Shown: positions 34,255 to 42,144 of the stretch, piece after piece | Position numbering within the stretch: the first letter of the stretch is position 1 | Layout of the letters: each line of letters starts with the position of its first letter | From: Chryseobacterium populi | Lineage (GTDB): Bacteria > Bacteroidota > Bacteroidia > Flavobacteriales > Weeksellaceae | Direction: 5' to 3' | NCBI RefSeq assembly: GCF_000282115.1 | Contig: NZ_AKJY01000101.1 | Coordinates: forward strand, 16,114 to 80,113 | DNA: 64,000 nt | Notes under the pieces: generated by a model | What the model was told of the DNA's origin: nothing | Databases searched by the model: none | Seen by the model: the letters and a program-made list of their open reading frames with translations, nothing else | Translations under genes and position numbers: made by a program

Positions 34255-35375
34255 ATAAGATCAAAGTTAAGCTTTATTTTCCTTGTTTTTGCAATAGACA
34301 TACAAGCCAGTATTTTCCCCTGCTGCTCTTCTTTCTCTGTAAGATACTCATTTTCCAGCAATTCAACTTCCCCCTCTTCCAGAAGACATTCACAACTTCC
34401 ACAAATCCCGGATTTACAGGAATAAGGAACAGGAAAATTCTGAACCAACAGCTGTTGGAGAATTTTTTCTTTATTGTTCGGAAACTCCGTATGATAGTCT
34501 TTTCCAAACATGGTAAATTCCACCTTTACCCCTTCAATTAAAGGAAATTCTTTTTCTATAGGATAAATGTCGTCATTATATTCTTCAAAAAGCTCAAAAT
34601 GGATGTTTTTTTTCGGAATTCCGTGATGATAGCAGGCATTGGCAAGTGTTTTAATCATCTCCCCTTTTCCACAGATCAGGACTTCATCTACCGCGTCCCA
34701 GATCGTAGATTCTTCATCCGTATCATCCAGGTGCAGGACCTGATTAATAATTAAATGGAGTTTTTTTTCATCCAATCTGCCGTAAAAAAACTGATCAGCT
34801 GTTTTTTCCTGAGAAAAGAAATAAAAGATCTGTAACCTGTCGCCACATGTTCTGGCAAGGTTATCAAGCAAATCCCTGTAGATTAATTCCTCAGAATTTT
34901 TATTTCCGAAGAATAAGAACAGCCTGGTTCTCGGCTCATTGTGAAGAATATTCTTAAAATGACTTAATATAGGGGTAATTCCTATTCCGGCTGCAAAGCC
35001 AATGATCGTCCTGAATTCACTTGGCTTTGAAACCAACGTAAACCTTCCGGAAGGTTCACTTACCAATAATTCATCACCAACATTATAATTTTTAAATAAT
35101 TGAAAAGTTGCTCCTTCCTGAGAAGTAACCCTTATTCCCAGACCTATTTTTTTTTCGTACGGAGCTGAAGTCATCGAATAATCATTAATGACATCTATCC
35201 CGTGAGATTGAAATTTTACACTTACAAATTGACCGGCATCAAACTTAAAATTCTCCTTCAAATTCTCAGGAATCTCAAATTCCAGAGAAAAAGTATTTTT
35301 GGTCAGTTCTTCCTTTTTCGCTATTTTTAGCCAATGAAACTGCGTCAGTTTCCCTTTATAGATTTGTTGTTCCAT
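34251..35375 (-). CDS. PaaE-like flavin/2Fe-2S NAD(P)H oxidoreductase
   Basis: A 374-residue reductase with three domains: an FAD-binding barrel (FDAGQFVSVKFQSHGIDVINDYSMTSAP), an NAD(P) domain (RTIIGFAAGIGITPILSHFKNIL; VDEVLICGKGEMIKTL) and a C-terminal plant-type ferredoxin with Cys320, Cys325, Cys328 and Cys358. This is the order of PaaE, the reductase of phenylacetyl-CoA epoxidase, but no paaABCD genes are in the window. It may serve another oxygenase or desaturase as electron donor. A -7 box TATTTTTG reads on the minus strand at 35392-35385, giving a very short leader. Confidence 0.9.
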   Translation of the reverse strand: MEQQIYKGKLTQFHWLKIAKKEELTKNTFSLEFEIPENLKENFKFDAGQFVSVKFQSHGIDVINDYSMTSAPYEKKIGLGIRVTSQEGATFQLFKNYNVGDELLVSEPSGRFTLVSKPSEFRTIIGFAAGIGITPILSHFKNILHNEPRTRLFLFFGNKNSEELIYRDLLDNLARTCGDRLQIFYFFSQEKTADQFFYGRLDEKKLHLIINQVLHLDDTDEESTIWDAVDEVLICGKGEMIKTLANACYHHGIPKKNIHFELFEEYNDDIYPIEKEFPLIEGVKVEFTMFGKDYHTEFPNNKEKILQQLLVQNFPVPYSCKSGICGSCECLLEEGEVELLENEYLTEKEEQQGKILACMSIAKTRKIKLNFDLI

Positions 35376-35407
35376 ACTTCAATTCAAAAATAGATAAAAA
35401 AATAATT

Positions 35408-35971
35408 ATGAAGAAGATAATTTTATCCACGCTTGTCCTGATTGCACTCTCCGCCTGCAAAAAAGAAAGCCAGAAAACAGATGATACCACTACTCCTACA
35501 GATTCAGCTTCTGTAACGGAAAATCAGGGTCTTGAAAATACAGCTTATTTTTCTCCGGAAGTTTCCCCGGAAAACGTAGGTAAATATCTTGCAACAAAAA
35601 ATGACACTTTATATGTTACCAACTTTTTTGCAACCTGGTGCGGGCCTTGCATAAGAGAAATTCCTCATTTTAAGAAAAAAATAGAAGAATTAAAAGGAAA
35701 ACCGGTAAAATTCACTTTCATTAATCTGGATGATCAGTCGGAATGGAATAATTCAGTGAAAAAATTCGCTGATGAAAATAACCTGGCTAAGAATATTATT
35801 TTAGTAGATGGAAAAAAGCTGGATCAGAATTTCTTTGCTTCCAATTTTAAACAGTGGGATGGCGGTTCAATTCCTTTTACCTATATGAGAAAAGGAGATA
35901 AAACCGAAGAATTTTTAGGAATGATGACCGAAGAAGAATTAGATAAAAAACTTAATTCTCTTTTAAAATAA
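35408..35971 (+). CDS. TlpA/ResA-like thioredoxin lipoprotein
   Basis: A 187-residue periplasmic thiol-disulfide protein. MKKIILSTLVLIALSAC is a lipoprotein signal peptide (Cys17), and a Thr/Ser/Asp-rich linker follows to about residue 45. The thioredoxin domain has TLYVTNFFATWCGPCIREIPHFKKK with the WCGPC active site and the cis-proline in GGSIPFTYMRKG. It probably reduces or resolves disulfides in secreted proteins or cytochrome apoproteins. It is divergent from the PaaE-like gene with only 32 nt between starts, and 24 nt upstream of the FecCD permease, with which it may be co-transcribed. Confidence 0.92.
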   Translation: MKKIILSTLVLIALSACKKESQKTDDTTTPTDSASVTENQGLENTAYFSPEVSPENVGKYLATKNDTLYVTNFFATWCGPCIREIPHFKKKIEELKGKPVKFTFINLDDQSEWNNSVKKFADENNLAKNIILVDGKKLDQNFFASNFKQWDGGSIPFTYMRKGDKTEEFLGMMTEEELDKKLNSLLK

Positions 35972-35995
35972 AATTTACAGAATTCTTTCAGAATA

Positions 35996-36967
35996 ATGTT
36001 AAATCAATTTAAAATCCTGTGTTTATTATTTTTAATCGCCATTATCATTACCGCGATTATTAATCTGAATACAGGATTTTTAAGCTTAAATATTCAGGAT
36101 TTCTTTTATGATTCTGTCAATACCCAAATTGCTGAAATCCGTGTTAACAGGGTATTGGTAATGCTCTTAGCAGGAATTTCGATTCCTACGTCAGGATTCC
36201 TGATGCAGGAATATTTTCAGAATCCATTGGCCGGACCTGATATTTTAGGAATTACTTCGGTGGCAAGTTTATCAGTCGCATTTTATATTTTCTTTTCGCA
36301 TAACATTCTACTTCCTGAATTTTTACAAAACAGCTTTCTAAGTTTATCTGCAATTGCGGGAAGTTTGCTTTTGATGTTGATTTTATTATCAATGTCTAAT
36401 AAGTTTCAGGATAAATCTTACCTTATCATTTTCGGGTTTCTTATCTCTGCATTTGCAGGAGCTATTGTTTCCCTGCTTCAGTTTTACGCCGAAAATCAAA
36501 GCCTGAAAAACTATATTCTGTGGTCTTTCGGAGCCAACAATATGGTGACTGGAAATCAGGTTAAAGTTTTATCCATTCTCGTTTTAATCGGATTATTTAT
36601 CTGTTTCAAGACCATAAAGCCCCTGATAGGAAATTCTTTAGGAAGCTCATATGCTCAAAGCCTCGGTGTGAATTTAAAACAGCTGAAACTTCTGATCATT
36701 GTAGCTTCTTCCCTTCTTTCAGCATCTGTTACCGCTTTTCTTGGGCCTATTTTATTTATTGGGATTATTGTTCCGCATTTTTGCAGACTGATCTATAATC
36801 CTGCAAAACTGTGGCAGCAATGGATATTAAATATGTTTTTAGGAATGCTGATTATGCTGCTGTTTTCAATTATAGCGGAAAAAACCCAGATCCCTTTGAA
36901 TGTGATAAGTTCTATATTTGGAATTCCTGTGATTTTGATGATGCTTTTGAAACAGAATAAAGTGTAA
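35996..36967 (+). CDS. FecCD/BtuC-family ABC importer permease
   Basis: A 323-residue, about nine-helix permease for iron-siderophore, heme or cobalamin. Diagnostic segments: IRVNRVLVMLLAGISIPTSGFLMQEYFQNPLAGPDILGITSVASL, the conserved NPLAxPxxLG stretch; GPILFIGIIVPHFCRLIYNPAKLWQQW, the coupling helix that meets the ATPase; and the C-terminal IPLNVISSIFGIPVILMML. The matching ATPase is two genes downstream, but no periplasmic binding protein or TonB receptor is adjacent, so the substrate is unassigned. Confidence 0.92.
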   Translation: MLNQFKILCLLFLIAIIITAIINLNTGFLSLNIQDFFYDSVNTQIAEIRVNRVLVMLLAGISIPTSGFLMQEYFQNPLAGPDILGITSVASLSVAFYIFFSHNILLPEFLQNSFLSLSAIAGSLLLMLILLSMSNKFQDKSYLIIFGFLISAFAGAIVSLLQFYAENQSLKNYILWSFGANNMVTGNQVKVLSILVLIGLFICFKTIKPLIGNSLGSSYAQSLGVNLKQLKLLIIVASSLLSASVTAFLGPILFIGIIVPHFCRLIYNPAKLWQQWILNMFLGMLIMLLFSIIAEKTQIPLNVISSIFGIPVILMMLLKQNKV

Positions 36968-37179
36968 TAGTAATGTATAAAACAAACAGTCAATTCAAAT
37001 TTAATGCGGATCAAGAAAATAACTCATAATATTTGAGAATAATTTTATAACTTTCTTCAGTAAGTAAAAAGGGAAAACACTCATAATGTGTCACTCTGGA
37101 GTAATCTAAACCAACTTTGCAAAGATGCTTTCAGCACGACGATCTACTAAACGCGACTTATCTAACGATAAACGAAATA

Positions 37180-37467
37180 ATGAACATTAGAATAACACAA
37201 AAACAATTAATTACTGCACACATCATTTTGTTTGTAATAAGTTTTGCATTTCTGGAGTATTCAAAAATGTTTCGAATGAATCAGAAATTACATTGGGTTT
37301 ATTCCTGGGGGCATAATTGGTGGATTATGTTTGCGTTACCTACAGCATTCCTGGGCTCACTTATTTTAGGCGGGTACACTTTACGGAAAGTCAAAAAAAA
37401 TAAATTCCTATATTTATTTTTAAATTTTTTACCTGTCCTCTTATTTCTAATACTTTTCTTTTTTTAA
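37180..37467 (+). CDS. Small three-helix membrane protein within the ABC importer locus
   Basis: A 95-residue protein with three hydrophobic segments (LITAHIILFVISFAFLEYS; WWIMFALPTAFLGSLILGG; FLYLFLNFLPVLLFLILFFF). A longer frame from 37117 is possible, but a -7-like box CAACTTTG (37112-37119) overlaps that ATG, so the Met at 37180 is preferred. It ends 2 nt before the ATPase start, making cotranscription with the importer ATPase nearly certain. No family is recognised; it could be an accessory subunit. Confidence 0.7.
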   Translation: MNIRITQKQLITAHIILFVISFAFLEYSKMFRMNQKLHWVYSWGHNWWIMFALPTAFLGSLILGGYTLRKVKKNKFLYLFLNFLPVLLFLILFFF

Positions 37468-37469
37468 AT

Positions 37470-38393
37470 ATGCACCTACAAATCAAACAGGCTAATATCG
37501 GCTACAATACAACATTAATTTCCAATACCAATGCAAATTTGAATCTTGGTGATGTATGTCTGCTGATTGGGAATAACGGTGTAGGGAAAACAACTTTAAT
37601 CAAATCTATCCTCCATCAGATTCCTTTACTGAACGGAGAAATTTTAATTAATCATATCAATGTAAAAAATCTTTCCGTTAAAGAAATTGCTGAAAATATT
37701 GCCGTCGTTTTCTCAAAGTCAGTTGTACCGCATAATTATACGGTGGAAGATCTTATTTCATTAGGAAAGTACATTTACTACCCTTATTATTTTGAATTAA
37801 AAAAGGAAGACAAGCACGAAGTTTCGACAATAATTCAGGAACTGAAGCTAGAACAATACCAAAGCACCCTTCTCAAAAACCTTTCGGATGGAAATCTTCA
37901 GAAAGCATTTATTGGAAGGGCTTTAACCCAAAATTCCCCTATCATCATCCTTGATGAGCCAACCACCCACCTGGATGAAAAAAATAAAATTATCATCCTA
38001 AAAACACTTAGGAAACTTGCAAAGGAACAGAACAAACTGATCCTTTTTTCCTCTCACGACTGGCGTTTAGCGAAGGAATTTGCCGATAAAATATGGTATG
38101 TAAAAGATAACTGTCTTTATCCGGGAATTGTTGAGGATGTTCTCCTGCAACATGAGGAACTCACCAATACTTCTTTATTTCAGGTTAATGGAAAATTTGT
38201 TGCCCCTAAAATTTCAGCACCTGCCATTCAAAAAGAAATGCTGTATTCTTTACTTCAGAAAAACTTTCAAAAAGACTTTTCTTCTTTCAGTTTCGAGTTT
38301 CAGGATAGCTTTTGGGTTATTTCGTATCAGGATTCAAAATACCGCTGTGAATCTTTCGAAGAAATAATCAATTCTATCAAAAACATTCACTAA
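37470..38393 (+). CDS. ABC importer ATPase (FepC/HmuV/BtuD type)
   Basis: A 307-residue ATPase. Walker A is LLIGNNGVGKTTLIKS, Q loop FSKSVVPHNYTVEDLISLGKY, signature LSDGNLQKAFIGRAL, Walker B IIILDEPTTHLDEKNK, and H-loop FSSHDWRLAKEF. It lies downstream of the FecCD permease, separated by the small membrane protein. It is about 50 residues longer than usual: the C-terminal segment (LLPLKFQH... is out of frame; in frame it reads ISAPAIQKEMLYSLLQKNFQKDFSSFSFEFQDSFWVIS) forms an extra small domain of unknown role. Confidence 0.92.
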   Translation: MHLQIKQANIGYNTTLISNTNANLNLGDVCLLIGNNGVGKTTLIKSILHQIPLLNGEILINHINVKNLSVKEIAENIAVVFSKSVVPHNYTVEDLISLGKYIYYPYYFELKKEDKHEVSTIIQELKLEQYQSTLLKNLSDGNLQKAFIGRALTQNSPIIILDEPTTHLDEKNKIIILKTLRKLAKEQNKLILFSSHDWRLAKEFADKIWYVKDNCLYPGIVEDVLLQHEELTNTSLFQVNGKFVAPKISAPAIQKEMLYSLLQKNFQKDFSSFSFEFQDSFWVISYQDSKYRCESFEEIINSIKNIH

Positions 38394-38419
38394 TACAGGA
38401 TTTTCTTTAATTATTTCAC

Positions 38420-38439
38420 ATACTATGCATGCATAGTAT
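38420..38439. promoter_or_regulatory. Upstream MarR operator candidate (perfect 20-bp palindrome)
   Basis: ATACTATGCATGCATAGTAT is fully self-complementary. Its core TATGCATGCATA recurs at 38504-38523; the two centres are 84 bp apart. Confidence 0.8.
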
Positions 38440-38503
38440 TATGCTTATCATACAATTTAATCTACTTAATATCAGGTTATTAACAATAATTTAACGTTAA
38501 TAA

Positions 38504-38535
38504 ATACTATGCATGCATAATATTTACTAAATTTG
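38504..38535 (+). promoter_or_regulatory. Promoter-proximal operator and -7 box of the marR-fad operon
   Basis: ATACTATGCATGCATAATAT (38504-38523) differs from the upstream palindrome by one base. It is followed 4 nt later by the -7 box TAAATTTG (38528-38535). A protein bound here would occupy the -33 region. The -7 box excludes an ATG-like start at 38533 and supports the regulator start at 38560. Confidence 0.78.
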
Positions 38536-38559
38536 ATACAAACCATTTCAAAAAAAATA

Positions 38560-39012
38560 ATGGATAATAATAAGGATAAAATAGAAAACGTAGATTTAAT
38601 TTTAAAGCAGACCTGGTTGGCTGTTTCTAAAATGTACACAGAACTTGCCCAGGAACATGATTCTACGGCTGTTCAGGCCCTTACTCTCCTTAAAATAGAC
38701 CCGAAAGAAGGAACAAGAAGTACCAATCTGGGACCTAAAATGGCCATTGAGCCTACTTCTTTAACGAGAATCATCAAGCTTCTGGAAGATAACGGCTATA
38801 TCTATAAGGAAAAGACCACAACAGATAAAAGAGAAGTCATTATCAAGCTTACAGATAAGGGACTAAATTCACGAAACCTTTCAAAAGAAGTGGTTGTCAA
38901 CTTTAATAAGAAAGTCATGGAAAAAATTGCTCCTGAAAAAATGGAGACTTTTAAAGAAGTGATGAATGAGGTCATGAAAATTGCCAACGAATTATTAAAT
39001 AACAGAAAATAA
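38560..39012 (+). CDS. MarR-family regulator of the fatty-acid degradation operon
   Basis: A 150-residue winged-helix protein. DNA-binding part: TLLKIDPKEGTRSTNLGPKMAIEPTSLTRIIKLLEDNGYIYKEKTTTDKREVIIKLTDKG, with the recognition helix around PTSLTRIIKLL and the wing TDKREV. It is the first gene of an operon with fadN-fadA-fadE, 56 nt ahead of fadN. Two copies of a TATGCATGCATA palindrome lie before it. It probably represses the operon and is released by acyl-CoA, a role played by TetR-type FadR in Bacillus (inference). Confidence 0.9.
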   Translation: MDNNKDKIENVDLILKQTWLAVSKMYTELAQEHDSTAVQALTLLKIDPKEGTRSTNLGPKMAIEPTSLTRIIKLLEDNGYIYKEKTTTDKREVIIKLTDKGLNSRNLSKEVVVNFNKKVMEKIAPEKMETFKEVMNEVMKIANELLNNRK

Positions 39013-39021
39013 ATTATAATG

Positions 39022-39035
39022 AAACCATATGGTTT
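39022..39035. promoter_or_regulatory. 14-bp palindrome between marR and fadN
   Basis: AAACCATATGGTTT is self-complementary and lies 33 nt before the fadN start. Its sequence is unrelated to the TATGCATGCATA operators. It could be a second operator or a short RNA hairpin. Confidence 0.4.
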
Positions 39036-39068
39036 ACATATGACCTTATTAATAATAAAAATTTACAT

Positions 39069-41474
39069 ATGAAAAGAAGAATCAAACACGTAACAGTTCT
39101 TGGTTCAGGAATTATGGGAAGCGGTATAGCAGCACATTTCGCCAATATAGGCGTTGAAGTATTGCTTTTGGATATCGTTCCTTTTGAATTGACTGAAGCT
39201 GAACAGAAAAAAGGTTTGACCAAAGATGATAAAGCAGTAAGAAACAGAATTGCTGCCGAAAACTTTGAAAAACTGAAAAAAGCAAGCCCCGCTCTACTCT
39301 ACTCACCTAAATTTGCAGACAGGATTAAGGTAGGAAATTTTGATGATGATTTACAGAAAATCAAAAATACAGACTGGATCATTGAAGTGGTTGTAGAAAG
39401 ACTTGACATCAAAAAATCAGTTTATGAAAAAATCGAACAGTTCAGAAAACCGGGAACATTAATTTCTTCAAATACTTCCGGGATTCCTATTCATTTATTA
39501 ACGGAAGGAAGAAGCGATGATTTTAAACATTATTTTGCAGGAACCCATTTCTTTAATCCTGTAAGATATCTTCCTCTTTTAGAAATCATCCCTACCCATG
39601 ATACTTCTCCCGAAATTGTAGACTTCTATATGAATTACGGAGCCAAGTTCTTAGGTAAAACTACTGTTTTAGCAAAAGATACTCCTGCATTTATTGCCAA
39701 CAGAATCGGGGTTTTCTCTATGATGGATTTACTTCACAATGTTCAGAAATTAGGTTTGACAGTCTCTGAAGTGGATAAATTGACAGGTCCTGTAATCGGA
39801 CGACCGAAATCTGCGACATTCAGGACAGCCGATGTTGTAGGTCTCGATACCCTGGTAATGGTAGCCAACGGCGTTCGCCAAAGCGGTGCTGAAGCCAACA
39901 ACTTCAATGATGTTTTTGCTCTCCCTGACTATATCCAGAAAATGATGGATAATAAATGGTTAGGTTCTAAAACCGAGCAAGGTTTCTATAAAAAAGTGAA
40001 AAATGCAGAAGGAAAGTCTGAAATTCACGGATTAAACCTTGATACATTAGAATATGAGCTTCAGGGGAAATCTTCTTTCCCAACTTTAGAATTGACAAAA
40101 AATATAGACAAGCCGATTGACAGATTCAAAGTGCTGATCGGAGGAAAAGATAAAGCCGGAGAGCTTTACAGAAAATCTCTGGGTGCATTATTCGCTTACG
40201 TTTCTCATAAAGTTCCTGAAATCTCTGAGGAGGTTTATAAAATTGATGATGCCATGAGAGCCGGTTTCGGATGGGAAAACGGACCGTTTGAAATCTGGGA
40301 TGCCGTTGGAGTGGCAAAAGGGATCGAACTGGCAAAAGATGCTGGATACGAAGTGTCAGACTGGGCAAAATCCCTAGCTGAAAAAGGAGAAACTTTCTAC
40401 AAGGTAAATGATGAAGGCCAAAGCATCTATTATGACAAAAATACAGGGAACTATAACAATATTCCGGGTCAGGATGCCTTTATTATTTTAGATAACATCA
40501 GAAAAAATAAAACACTCTGGAGCAATTCCGGAGCTGCCATTGAAGATTTAGGAGACGGGATTATCAACTTTGAGATTCGTTCTAAAATGAACTCTCTTGG
40601 TGGCGAAGTCCTTGACGGATTAAACAGAGCCATCGATTTGGCTGAAAAAGAATATGATGGTTTGGTAATCGGAAATCAGGGTACAAATTTCTCTGTCGGA
40701 GCAAACCTTGCCATGATCTTAATGATGGCTATCGAGCAGGATTGGGATGACCTGAATATGGCTATTGCTTATTTCCAGAAATCGATGATGAGAGTTCGTT
40801 ACTCCTCTATTCCTGTAGTCGTAGCTCCTCACGGCATGACCCTTGGTGGTGGTTGCGAAATGACCATGCACGCAGACAGAGTGGTTGCTGCTGCAGAAAC
40901 TTATATCGGACTTGTAGAAACCGGAGTCGGTGTAATTCCTGGCGGTGGCGGAACTAAAGAACTGACATTAAGAACTTCCAGAGAATTCCATAGTGATGAT
41001 GTGAAAAACAACAGGCTTCGTGAAGCTTTCATGAATATTGCTATGGGAAAAGTAGCTACATCAGCCTATGAAGCTTACGATATGGGAATCCTTGAAAAAG
41101 GAAAAGACATTGTTTCAGTAAGCAAAAACAGACAGATTGCAGAAGCTAAAAAAGTAGCAAAATTACTGGCAGAACAAGGTTACACACAACCGATCGAGCA
41201 GAAAGTAAAAGTCTTAGGAAAAGATGCATTAGGAATGTTCTATGTAGGGACAGACCAGATGCTGACCGGAAACTTCATCTCCGAGCACGACAAGAAAATT
41301 GCCGATAAGTTGGCCAATGTAATGGTCGGCGGAAATCTTTCTGAACCAACCGTTGTGACAGAACAATACCTTCTGAACCTTGAAAGAGAAACATTCCTAC
41401 AACTTTGTGGTGAGAGAAAAACTTTAGAGAGAATACAGTATATGTTACAAAACGGAAAACCTTTGAGAAATTAA
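39069..41474 (+). CDS. fadN: 3-hydroxyacyl-CoA dehydrogenase / enoyl-CoA hydratase, FadN type
   Basis: An 801-residue bifunctional beta-oxidation enzyme. Domain order is dehydrogenase first, hydratase last, as in Bacillus FadN and opposite to FadB/FadJ. NAD-binding loop: VTVLGSGIMGSGIAAHFANIG (residues about 8-28). Dehydrogenase signature FAGTHFFNPVRYLPLLEIIPTHDTS with the catalytic His. Hydratase part: GNQGTNFSVGANLAM (oxyanion segment) and YIGLVETGVGVIPGGGGTKEL (acid region). It converts enoyl-CoA to 3-ketoacyl-CoA in two steps. It is followed by a transposase gene and then fadA and fadE. Confidence 0.95.
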   Translation: MKRRIKHVTVLGSGIMGSGIAAHFANIGVEVLLLDIVPFELTEAEQKKGLTKDDKAVRNRIAAENFEKLKKASPALLYSPKFADRIKVGNFDDDLQKIKNTDWIIEVVVERLDIKKSVYEKIEQFRKPGTLISSNTSGIPIHLLTEGRSDDFKHYFAGTHFFNPVRYLPLLEIIPTHDTSPEIVDFYMNYGAKFLGKTTVLAKDTPAFIANRIGVFSMMDLLHNVQKLGLTVSEVDKLTGPVIGRPKSATFRTADVVGLDTLVMVANGVRQSGAEANNFNDVFALPDYIQKMMDNKWLGSKTEQGFYKKVKNAEGKSEIHGLNLDTLEYELQGKSSFPTLELTKNIDKPIDRFKVLIGGKDKAGELYRKSLGALFAYVSHKVPEISEEVYKIDDAMRAGFGWENGPFEIWDAVGVAKGIELAKDAGYEVSDWAKSLAEKGETFYKVNDEGQSIYYDKNTGNYNNIPGQDAFIILDNIRKNKTLWSNSGAAIEDLGDGIINFEIRSKMNSLGGEVLDGLNRAIDLAEKEYDGLVIGNQGTNFSVGANLAMILMMAIEQDWDDLNMAIAYFQKSMMRVRYSSIPVVVAPHGMTLGGGCEMTMHADRVVAAAETYIGLVETGVGVIPGGGGTKELTLRTSREFHSDDVKNNRLREAFMNIAMGKVATSAYEAYDMGILEKGKDIVSVSKNRQIAEAKKVAKLLAEQGYTQPIEQKVKVLGKDALGMFYVGTDQMLTGNFISEHDKKIADKLANVMVGGNLSEPTVVTEQYLLNLERETFLQLCGERKTLERIQYMLQNGKPLRN

Positions 41475-41478
41475 TAAA

Positions 41479-41506
41479 GGAAGCTCCGTAGGAGCAAACT
41501 GTTAAT
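41479..41506 (+). repeat. REP-like hairpin, left outer unit
   Basis: GCTCCGTAGGAGC hairpin (41483-41495) followed by AAACTGTTAAT. Over about 27 nt it is the inverted counterpart of the unit right of the transposase. Confidence 0.8.
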
Positions 41507-41531
41507 AGTTAATAGCAGAAATTTTTATTGA

Positions 41532-41550
41532 GCCTCGTAGAGGCGACCTG
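41532..41550 (+). repeat. REP-like hairpin, left inner unit
   Basis: GCCTCGTAGAGGC hairpin (same GTA loop, compensatory stem changes) followed by GACCTG. It has the same orientation as the outer unit and lies 27 nt before the transposase start. Confidence 0.8.
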
Positions 41551-41576
41551 ATAATATACAACCACGTTAGTTTTTT

Positions 41577-42041
41577 ATGGCAAACACATATACACAAATT
41601 TATATACAAATTGTTTTCGCTGTCAAAGGAAGACAAAACCTGATTTCGAAAGAAAACAGAGAAGAATTGCATAAATTTATTACAGGTATTGTTTCCAATA
41701 GAAATCAAAAATTATTCGCGGTTTTTGCAATGCCTGATCATGTGCATATTCTTGTAAGTATGGGGCCAACAATTACAGTTTCGGATCTGGTTAGAGATAT
41801 TAAAGCAGCTTCATCAAAATTTATTAATGAAAAAGGATGGATAAATGAAAAATTCAATTGGCAGGAAGGATACGGGGCTTTTTCCTATTCTAAAAGCAAT
41901 ATAGATTCCGTTGTAAAATATATCTTAAATCAAGAAGAACATCATAAAAAGAAAACATTCAAAGAAGAGTATTTAGATTTTATGTCAAAATTTGAAATCG
42001 AATATGATCCGAAATATTTATTTGAATGGATTGAAAATTAA
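41577..42041 (+). CDS. REP-associated Y1 (IS200-like) transposase, RAYT type
   Basis: A 154-residue single-domain HUH enzyme. The metal-binding motif is His-Val-His at residues 55-57 (AMPDHVHILVS), and the probable nucleophilic tyrosine is Tyr115 in SVVKYILNQEEHHKKKTF. These proteins cut and join single-stranded DNA at folded hairpins. Matching REP-like hairpins lie on both sides (two left, one right, inverted), beginning at the stop codon on the right. That arrangement fits a domesticated RAYT with its REP units better than a mobile IS200. The unit separates fadN from fadA but leaves all reading frames intact. Confidence 0.9.
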   Translation: MANTYTQIYIQIVFAVKGRQNLISKENREELHKFITGIVSNRNQKLFAVFAMPDHVHILVSMGPTITVSDLVRDIKAASSKFINEKGWINEKFNWQEGYGAFSYSKSNIDSVVKYILNQEEHHKKKTFKEEYLDFMSKFEIEYDPKYLFEWIEN

Positions 42042-42063
42042 CAGGTCGCTCCTACGGAGCTCC
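42037..42063 (-). repeat. REP-like hairpin, right unit (inverted)
   Basis: CAGGTC then the hairpin GCTCCTACGGAGC (42048-42060); its reverse complement matches the left units, including GACCTG and TTAAT. It overlaps the transposase stop codon. Confidence 0.82.
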
Positions 42064-42144
42064 GCAATTAACAAAAATCAAAGCTATGAACAGTTTATCT
42101 CTATGAGGAAAAAACTCTCAAATAATTTTAATTAAACAAAAAAT

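Noticed and set aside
34251..35375. Phenylacetate degradation locus
   Set aside because: The reductase is PaaE-like, but no paaABCD, paaG, paaZ or paaK is in the window.
41577..42041. Active IS200/IS605 insertion sequence
   Set aside because: No tnpB, and the flanks are REP hairpins in RAYT arrangement; a single copy in the window gives no sign of recent movement.
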